From IMG/VR virus record IMGVR_UViG_3300009605_000068, positions 1 to 32,704 of that record: a stretch of 32,704 bases of DNA. The stretch is one strand, 5' to 3'. A program made the translations under genes and the position numbers. Under the pieces are notes generated by a model. That model searched no databases. It was not told where the DNA came from and was given only the letters and a program-made list of their open reading frames with translations. How positions within the stretch are numbered: position 1 is the stretch's first letter; each line of letters starts with the position of its first letter. Positions 26,460 to 32,704 of this stretch are shown here, in pieces. Source of the stretch: a virus.

Positions 26460-28545
26460 CGATGAACTACTAGTAAAAGAAACAGCAAGGCTTCTGTATT
26501 TTGAGCATGAGGCTAAGAGCACGGGTACGTCTGGAGAACAGATAGAGGAGATAGAAGGCCGCATAGAAACTATAAAAGAGTTGCTAGAAATGCAGGGCGT
26601 TGAGATCGATGAAGACTCAATCCGGCAGAGAGCAACTATCGCGTTCCTTGCTCAGACCGGCCTTACCCCCATGGAGGCCGCGAGCGGGTTCTCTACGAAA
26701 GTAGCTAAGGTAAAAAATACCAAGTCTTCTACCGTATCTGTCAAGCGTAGCCCTCCTCCGTCCAAGGTTCCTACAGCCAATCCTACTGACCGGCTTTACT
26801 CAGACTTCCCTTTCTTTTGCAGGATGTGTCTGGAGATTGCTTACCGGCCAGGGCTTAATCCTAATGCGCCTGACGGTGGCTACGGCGCGTTTGTTCTCAA
26901 CGAAGGGCAGCGCAAAGTTGCCGCTGTCATGCTTGACCAATGGCTTAATGATGAGCCTGTTCGTATTATTATACTTAAGTCGAGGCAGCTTGGTATTACT
27001 ACATTGCTAATGGCGTTCTGGTTATGGCTGATTATTCAGAACCCAGGCATTACTGCGATGATCATTATTGATAAAGGGGACCATCTTAATGAGAAAAGAC
27101 AAACATACGTGCGCTGGCTTGAGCGCATGGCAGAGTCATACCCCGGACTGCCTAACATCAATCGTCGCGGCTCAAAAGTTATTGAGCTACAAAACATGTC
27201 AAGAATCCTCTTCGAGTCTGCCGAGGCACCGAACCCAGGAACGTCCGAGCATATCGCAATACTACACTGCTCAGAAAAGCCAAAGTGGCCTCGTGGACGT
27301 GACAGACAAATCGACGCTAGTATCGTTCCAGGTCTGCCAGAGAAGGGACGGACAATCTACGTAGATGAATCTACCGCCGAAGGTGTTAACGGATTCTATC
27401 ATAGGTGGCACAGAATTGTAGAAGGCAAGGCAGAGGCTACGCCTATATTTTTGCCGTGGTTTATTTCTTCAGAGTACCAAACAAAGCCTCCTGAGTCTTG
27501 CTATGATTCCGAGGGCAATTTCATTTATTTAGAAGATGACATCGAAGTATGCGAAACTGATGAAACGGGTAAGATTGTCCTTACTGAGTCTTCTTTTGCT
27601 GGTCTTCACAACCTTACCGATAGTCAGACATACTGGCGCAGGGGTAAGATTAAAAATGCGTTCGCTGGTGACAGGGCTATTTTCGATCAGGAGTACCCAA
27701 CCACTCCGCGCCATGCTTGGCAGATTGTTGGAGGCAAGTTCTTTTCTTTTGACGAGATTGAACGATGCCAAAAAGAATCTGGCGATCCTATTATTTGCGG
27801 CAATCTTGTTGACAGTAATGGTAATGATGATCCTCTAAGACTTCTGCCTTATGGAGAGTATTCGCCCTCTATTATTCCTGTTCCTTATGGATCCCTTCAG
27901 ATTAGAGAAATGCCGAAGGAAGGAGATACATACTATATTGGCGGCGATGTAGCAGAAGGTAAGCAGACTACTACCGCGTCAGGTTCTACAGACTATGACT
28001 ACACTGTCTTCGTTGCCAAAGATGGGCACGGCAGGACAGTGGCGTTGTTTAGGGACAGGATCAAGCCTGAAGAGGCTGCGCTTCCGCTGCTTCTTATGAG
28101 CATAATGTATAACAATGCCCTGGTTAATTGTGAACGCAACGGGCCTGGGCAAGTAGTCTGGTCTATGTTTAGACAGACTGGATACTATAATGTTCATTAC
28201 AGGAAGGGCAAGGGTTCTATCTTGGATCGTGCCTGGGCGTTGACAACTCAGTCTAACAGGCATCCGTTGCTGTATTCCTTGAGGGCGTCATACAGAGAGT
28301 GCCCTGACAGACCATGGTTCAAAGAAACCATACTTGAGATGAATGAGCTTATCATTGACAACAAAGGTAAGATTCAAGCCAGGCGTGGCGCTCACGATGA
28401 TATTATCATTGCAGAGTGCCACTCTTGGAGCATGATTTATGCAGAGAAGGGCGTCGTCCTTCATTCTGAAAAACCAGAAAAACCAGCGCCGAGCGCGTTG
28501 CTGTTTGATGATATTATGTCGTTTAACGGCATAGAGAGGTGGTAA
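26446..28545 (+). CDS. terL: Terminase large subunit
   Basis: About 699 aa; start at ATG 26446 or 26449, overlapping the TerS-like stop by 11-14 nt. Walker A-like IILKSRQLGITTLLMAF (about residue 178), the Walker B/catalytic Glu region HIAILHCSEKPKWPRG, and the coupling region VDESTAEGVNGF are present. The RNase H-like nuclease has GGDVAEGK (about 499), CERNGPGQVVW and HDDIIIAECHSW (about 650), covering the metal-binding acids. It pumps DNA into the prohead and cuts it. An N-terminal acidic helical extension of about 90 residues is longer than in many relatives. Confidence 0.95.
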   Translation: MMNLSDELLVKETARLLYFEHEAKSTGTSGEQIEEIEGRIETIKELLEMQGVEIDEDSIRQRATIAFLAQTGLTPMEAASGFSTKVAKVKNTKSSTVSVKRSPPPSKVPTANPTDRLYSDFPFFCRMCLEIAYRPGLNPNAPDGGYGAFVLNEGQRKVAAVMLDQWLNDEPVRIIILKSRQLGITTLLMAFWLWLIIQNPGITAMIIIDKGDHLNEKRQTYVRWLERMAESYPGLPNINRRGSKVIELQNMSRILFESAEAPNPGTSEHIAILHCSEKPKWPRGRDRQIDASIVPGLPEKGRTIYVDESTAEGVNGFYHRWHRIVEGKAEATPIFLPWFISSEYQTKPPESCYDSEGNFIYLEDDIEVCETDETGKIVLTESSFAGLHNLTDSQTYWRRGKIKNAFAGDRAIFDQEYPTTPRHAWQIVGGKFFSFDEIERCQKESGDPIICGNLVDSNGNDDPLRLLPYGEYSPSIIPVPYGSLQIREMPKEGDTYYIGGDVAEGKQTTTASGSTDYDYTVFVAKDGHGRTVALFRDRIKPEEAALPLLLMSIMYNNALVNCERNGPGQVVWSMFRQTGYYNVHYRKGKGSILDRAWALTTQSNRHPLLYSLRASYRECPDRPWFKETILEMNELIIDNKGKIQARRGAHDDIIIAECHSWSMIYAEKGVVLHSEKPEKPAPSALLFDDIMSFNGIERW

Positions 28546-30434
28546 TGGCTCTTGATGTTAAATCATGGGATGAGCGTCTCCGAAAGGATCTAGAGCATCG
28601 TATGAATAATTTTGATCGCAAGTGGCGAGAGAATAAAAAGATTATTCGGAATGCGGAAGAGGGCAAGCTCAAGGGGAACCTTGTTAAAGAGTTTGTTGAC
28701 GCTATTCAGTCCAGGTTGATTGTAAGAAACCCGGTTGTGAAGGTTTCTTCAGACAGCACAGATTTCTCTAAGAGAGCTGACGATCTAGAAGTTGCAGCTA
28801 ATTCTATTATTCGCGTGACAGAGCTTAGGCATTATCTTACTAGAGCTACTGTTACCGCATGTTGGGGTTCTACTGGATGGATTGAAGTTGGCCATACGAT
28901 GGACCAACATAACTTTGATCCTATGCGTTCTATCCTGTACCGCTCGCCAAATGTAACGGCATTCGAGCAGGCAGAGAACATAGATGTCTACGAGCCAGTG
29001 TCAGAGGAGCAGGCAATGTCAGAGCTTGGCTCCGACATTGACAGCGTTCCTAAGTTTAGCCCCTTCGATGGGCAGAACATCCTGCCAGAAGCAGAAGACG
29101 ATCCGGCACCAGCGTTTGACCCAGAGCTGGGCATGCCATGGCTGAATGAAGTCAGTCCGTTTATGGTTATCGTCCCTAAGAAGAATAAAAACTTTAAGGA
29201 GTTGGACTACGTTGCCAAGCTGGTGCTGTTGTCAAAGCAAGAACTTCGTCTGATTACAAACGTAAACGTAGAGAATGTTAATGTTTCTAACAAGTATAAA
29301 ACACTTCTTGATGAAGTGTCTGGGTCTAAGTATATTGATGACCCTGTTCTCTTGTGCGTTACTCATATCAGGAGGGACAGGAATAACCCTGACTATACTA
29401 ACTGGTACCTGGTGCATGTGCTTGGTCATCCTGACGTTGTTATCAAGTCTGATGGAAACCCTTTTGGTGGATTGATTCCTCTTGTTCCTATTCAGATTTC
29501 ACTTGTGCGAAACGTTTGGGATACAACTATTGTTGACGATATTAAGCAGTATGCTGAATGGTATTCTGCTGGCGTAGAAGCTGTTGGTGACAGGCTATAC
29601 GAGAGTCTTAACCAAAAGGTTCTTACTGGCGCTGGCGCAGCAATGGAAAGCGAGGAGATGCGTAAGCTGCTTAATGCTCGTTATTCTGGCGAGGTTAAAG
29701 TTAATGGAGATCCTGCTACCATTAAGACATGGGACGGGCCGTCTATTAGAGAAGAACAAATGCGACTTCTGGGGTTCTTTCAGAATCTTGCTCAGGGCGC
29801 TTCTGGCGCAAGCGACATTGATCGTGGTGTGGCTGTTAAGAAGATCACAGCAAGACAGACAGAGGCGCTGCTTAACTCTACAGCTCTAAAAGTTGATGGG
29901 ATGCGCGAAGGCATTGCAATGACGGCAAGAGAGATCGTTGTTAAGTTGATGCACTTGGTTGGCACCTTCTCTTTGTATAGGTCAAGGCGCTTTACTTTCG
30001 GCACTAGAGTTGCGTCGCTTGAGCCAGGCGTAAATGACTTTACCACTTCGTACAGCTACAATATAGATGTTCGCGACATGGCCGCGCCAGCAAATGCTGA
30101 GGAACAGCTTATTCTTGTGCAGTTTTTCCGTCTACTTATGATGGACCCAAGCCCGGAAAGGCTGCTTGTTGGTCAGTGGAACTGGAGAGAGCTTGCGGAA
30201 ATGATCCGTGTCCGCTTTGATATGCCGCCCGAGGTGCTACAGCAAGATCAGCCGCTTGCTCCGCTGCCACAGCAAGCGCCTGGAATGGCTGGTGTTTCAG
30301 AAAGTGCTGGACAGCCTGGTGGGCAGATGTTACCGTCTGGTATCGGCGGTCCAGAGCACCCTGAGAGATTCCCTGCGGATCAGGGAACTCCTGACATGAA
30401 CAACCTTATGTCGGGTCTTAGGCAGCTTGGCTAA
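28545..30434 (+). CDS. Portal protein
   Basis: 629 aa from ATG 28545, one base overlap with the TerL stop (TAATG). The N-terminus is helical and charged; the centre has YAEWYSAGVEAVGDRLYESLNQKV (wing/stem helices) and SDIDRGVAVKKITARQTEALL, as in P22-like/SPP1-type portals. The C-terminus is a Pro/Gln/Gly-rich tail of about 70 residues. Position between terminase and scaffold/capsid genes agrees. It forms the ring through which DNA enters and leaves the head. Confidence 0.85.
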   Translation: MALDVKSWDERLRKDLEHRMNNFDRKWRENKKIIRNAEEGKLKGNLVKEFVDAIQSRLIVRNPVVKVSSDSTDFSKRADDLEVAANSIIRVTELRHYLTRATVTACWGSTGWIEVGHTMDQHNFDPMRSILYRSPNVTAFEQAENIDVYEPVSEEQAMSELGSDIDSVPKFSPFDGQNILPEAEDDPAPAFDPELGMPWLNEVSPFMVIVPKKNKNFKELDYVAKLVLLSKQELRLITNVNVENVNVSNKYKTLLDEVSGSKYIDDPVLLCVTHIRRDRNNPDYTNWYLVHVLGHPDVVIKSDGNPFGGLIPLVPIQISLVRNVWDTTIVDDIKQYAEWYSAGVEAVGDRLYESLNQKVLTGAGAAMESEEMRKLLNARYSGEVKVNGDPATIKTWDGPSIREEQMRLLGFFQNLAQGASGASDIDRGVAVKKITARQTEALLNSTALKVDGMREGIAMTAREIVVKLMHLVGTFSLYRSRRFTFGTRVASLEPGVNDFTTSYSYNIDVRDMAAPANAEEQLILVQFFRLLMMDPSPERLLVGQWNWRELAEMIRVRFDMPPEVLQQDQPLAPLPQQAPGMAGVSESAGQPGGQMLPSGIGGPEHPERFPADQGTPDMNNLMSGLRQLG

Positions 30435-30439
30435 AAAAT

Positions 30440-30904
30440 ATGATTTATACTGATATTTGTCAAAAGTGTGGACATGAAGAAGATGACATTAGAAGCGTTG
30501 CTCGCAAAAGAGATCAGCCGGTTGATGATTTTGGTGTAGCAGTTCCTTGTGCTTCTTGCGGCAGTTCTTCTTGGAAAGTTGTTGAGCTTTACGTGCCGAC
30601 TCGTTGTTGGGGGCTAAAGGGAGAGAATGAAAACTTCCCGCTAAAGTCTCATCTTAAAGGTAGCGACGGCAAGCGTATCGTTTTCAACAACAAGAGAGCT
30701 TATGAAGACGCTTTGAGTTCGCGCGGCCTTGCCATTGCTGGCAACAATCCTATTGGCGCACCGCCGGAGGCTAAGGCAACTCCTAGCAAGGCGCTTGAAA
30801 GTCATCCTACATTTAAGAAAATGAAGGATATGGAAAAGAAAGGTTTGATTGATACCAAACCTAAGTTTATCCCAAAAGAAGAGGTAGAAAGTGAGCTTGG
30901 ATAA
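30440..30904 (+). CDS. Zinc-ribbon protein (FmdB-like) of the head module
   Basis: 154 aa, ATG 30440, weak ribosome site. MIYTDICQKCGHEED and PCASCGSSSW give a two-knuckle CxxC zinc ribbon at about residues 7-43, like FmdB-type regulators. A basic disordered C-terminus follows (KATPSKALESHPTFKKMKD). Proteins of this kind sit between portal and scaffold in many phages with unknown role. Its end overlaps the next gene by 14 nt. Confidence 0.75.
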   Translation: MIYTDICQKCGHEEDDIRSVARKRDQPVDDFGVAVPCASCGSSSWKVVELYVPTRCWGLKGENENFPLKSHLKGSDGKRIVFNNKRAYEDALSSRGLAIAGNNPIGAPPEAKATPSKALESHPTFKKMKDMEKKGLIDTKPKFIPKEEVESELG

Positions 30905-31679
30905 CAGTGGTGCTAACGAAGGTGGCGGACTTCAAGAGTCTGCTGGAACTCAAGAATCTTCAACCGTAGAGTCTGGAGGCAGCAATGAGTCAGGTTCTTT
31001 TGATTTCGGGTCTTGGAATGGTTCTCGTGATTCTCTGCCAGATACGCATCATGCAATGTTTGATGCGCTTCAACAGAAGTCTGGCTCAGATCGAGCAACA
31101 GAGACAAACAAGAAACTCCAAGATTATCTGAGAGCGCAGATTTACGAGGCAAGACAGCAAGAGCCAGTTCAGCGGCAATCCGCAGAAGATAGTTCAGAGC
31201 CGCTGACTCGTGACGAAGCGATGCAGCTCTTCCGCAAAGAAGAAGCTGACAAGCGCCAGCGGGGAATTGTTGACGCATTCAGAAGTTCCATGCTAGACAC
31301 TGTTGGCAAGCCACAAAGATACGGCGATGCTACAGTAGCGTTTGCTTCTGAATCTGAAGTAGACGATTTTAGAACGTTTGTTGGTGAGACACTTAATGGT
31401 GGCCTTACCGCACAAGACATGCTCCTGCTGTTTAGGCAGGACGATATTTTCCGGCAGATTGGCGATACTGCTGTGAAAGGATTTGAGCGTAAGCTCAAGA
31501 CTAATAGACCGAGTAATGCTTCTGGCGATAGCGTTGAAACTCGTTCTTCATCGGTTCCCGCCGAATCTGGCTCTGGCAGGCCACAGAAGAGTAGGGCACC
31601 TCGCACAGCGGAGTTGTTGCAGGCAAACAACCCAGAGCTGTATAACGCTATTCTGAATGGTAAAACTTCACTATTTTAG
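30891..31679 (+). CDS. Capsid assembly scaffold-like protein
   Basis: 262 aa from GTG 30891, with GAGG six bases upstream; the start overlaps the previous gene by 14 nt. Acidic low-complexity N-terminus (Gly/Ser/Glu), then long helices with many Gln, Glu and Arg (EAMQLFRKEEADKRQRGIVD), and a basic Ser-rich C-terminus. Size, composition and position just before the major capsid gene fit a scaffold protein. No protease motif was seen. Confidence 0.7.
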   Translation: MSLDNSGANEGGGLQESAGTQESSTVESGGSNESGSFDFGSWNGSRDSLPDTHHAMFDALQQKSGSDRATETNKKLQDYLRAQIYEARQQEPVQRQSAEDSSEPLTRDEAMQLFRKEEADKRQRGIVDAFRSSMLDTVGKPQRYGDATVAFASESEVDDFRTFVGETLNGGLTAQDMLLLFRQDDIFRQIGDTAVKGFERKLKTNRPSNASGDSVETRSSSVPAESGSGRPQKSRAPRTAELLQANNPELYNAILNGKTSLF

Positions 31680-31688
31680 AGGTAAATT

Positions 31689-32704
31689 ATGGGTGTCCGC
31701 ACCACATATACAGAGCAGTTCGATCTTATTCGGACTATCGAAGACCGGTCTAAGAAGCTCGTCGCTCAGGAACTTAAGAAGAGTTACCTGTACCGTCGGT
31801 TTATTCAGACCGCTCAAGTTATTAATTGCTACGATGTAAAAGAAGTCCCGCTCTATCTTGGCCCGCCGACTATGGGCAAGTGGATGAGTCGTGGCGATCT
31901 TTTGCCTGACGCTAGCGCGTCCAGCGCGGCCTTGTCGTATTGGACCAACCGTTACATCGCAACGCCTCTAGGCTTCGATGTTTTCGATCTTTGGGAGAAC
32001 GAGGGTAACCCCCAAGCTCTCTTTGATCTGGTTGATTTCAAGACGATGGAGTCTGCTGTTTCCCAGAAGCGTGCGCTTTCTAGTGCAATCTTCAACGGTC
32101 TCGGCGGTTCGCAGCCTGACGGTCTTGGTACTATCATCGAAACGCTTGCTCCTGCATCGCAGACGCAAACTGTCGGTGGTGTCGCTAAGGCTACGAAGGC
32201 TTGGTGGCGGAACCAGTATGTTCAGCTCACCACGAACTTTGGTACCGTCGCTGCTGGGACGAACCTCCCCGCAGGGATCCTTGCGCTTCTCCAGCTTATT
32301 GACGCATGCACTATCGGGACGATGGTCCCGAGCGATATCGTGACCACTAAGGCCACGTTCGCTAATGTGCGCCGCGCCATGCTTGAGATGAGCACGCCGT
32401 ATCACGTCATTACTGATCGGCTGGATGCACAGTACGGTGTCCGCTCGTTCATGTTTGACGGTCATTGGATTAGTTGGGATCCCAACTGCCCCACTGACGA
32501 AGTGTACTGCCTGCACATCGAAGAGAAGTTCGAGTCCGAGCGGACTGGTGGCCAGGATAATGTTAAGGTTGACGGGGATATTGAGGAAGTTGCAACTGAC
32601 AACGTTCTTGATCTCAACGGCGGCCTCTTCATGATCGTCAACCCGAATGTTCGTAGTCGTGCGCTTGCTCCTCGTACTCCATACCGGCAGCTTGCTCAGA
32701 CTCA
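31689..32704 (+). CDS. Major capsid protein, 5' part
   Basis: Open to the window end: 338 codons from ATG 31689, AGAGGT upstream. The product begins MGVRTTYTEQFDLIRTIEDR and contains VPLYLGPPTMGKWMSRGDLL, RYIATPLGFDVFDLWENEG and GLFMIVNPNVRSRALAP, a pattern of large phage capsid subunits; an HK97-type fold is likely, by position and size. Codons are biased to C-ending optimal forms (ATC, CTC, GGT, AAG) more than in portal or terminase genes, as expected for the most abundant virion protein. Confidence 0.8.
   Translation, partial: MGVRTTYTEQFDLIRTIEDRSKKLVAQELKKSYLYRRFIQTAQVINCYDVKEVPLYLGPPTMGKWMSRGDLLPDASASSAALSYWTNRYIATPLGFDVFDLWENEGNPQALFDLVDFKTMESAVSQKRALSSAIFNGLGGSQPDGLGTIIETLAPASQTQTVGGVAKATKAWWRNQYVQLTTNFGTVAAGTNLPAGILALLQLIDACTIGTMVPSDIVTTKATFANVRRAMLEMSTPYHVITDRLDAQYGVRSFMFDGHWISWDPNCPTDEVYCLHIEEKFESERTGGQDNVKVDGDIEEVATDNVLDLNGGLFMIVNPNVRSRALAPRTPYRQLAQT

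Noticed and set aside
1-32704. Integrase, att sites, insertion sequences, toxin-antitoxin pairs
   Set aside because: I looked for recombinase motifs, terminal inverted repeats with target duplications and paired small genes of known families, and found none that could be supported.

Overview
The window is part of a tailed double-stranded DNA phage genome of about mid GC content. I infer this from a complete packaging and capsid order (TerS-like, large terminase, portal, scaffold-like, major capsid), a phage replication and recombination set, a holin pair, and dense operons with 1 to 8 nt overlaps. There are no ribosomal, metabolic or integrase genes. The host cannot be named; Shine-Dalgarno sites are of the usual bacterial AGGAGG type. 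A short-tailed virion is possible (P22-like portal, very large ejection-type protein) but is only an inference.

Layout. (1) 1-4685, plus strand: the 3' part of a large polyvalent, ejection-type virion protein, then a small virion-like protein, a PKD-domain protein likely to be a spike or fibre, a small protein, and two overlapping membrane proteins (holin pair). (2) 4682-17961, minus strand: DNA metabolism operon. In transcription order it holds a 215-aa protein, a Cys-rich protein, an SNF2-family helicase, a small protein, a Cas4/RecB-like nuclease with Fe-S cysteines, two small proteins, an SSB-like zinc protein, three small proteins, a 1005-aa CHC2-Toprim-MCM primase-helicase, a D12 adenine methyltransferase overprinted on a zinc-ribbon frame, a VRR-NUC nuclease and a Pro/Ala-rich protein. 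No DNA polymerase is present here. (3) 18062-21882, minus strand: a tightly coupled early operon of small unknown proteins, including two 26-27 aa single-span membrane peptides too short for most gene callers. (4) 21883-24224: about 2.3 kb with little or no coding, packed with perfect hairpins, three copies of a TGTAGTC palindrome and an A/T-rich hexamer repeat array. It is a candidate replication origin and/or large structured RNA. (5) 24162 to the end, plus strand: a sigma70-like promoter, an unknown gene, a lipoprotein, a YkuD-like cell-wall enzyme, a 21-aa lysine/arginine-rich repeat peptide, an amidase-like protein, then TerS-like, TerL, portal, zinc ribbon, scaffold-like and major capsid genes, the last running off the window.

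How it fits together: transcription diverges from the hairpin/repeat region. Early genes run left on the minus strand into the replication genes. Late genes run right on the plus strand. The plus-strand genes at the left edge are probably the end of the same late module on a circular or permuted map, where they meet the early operon tail-to-tail with a 4-nt overlap.
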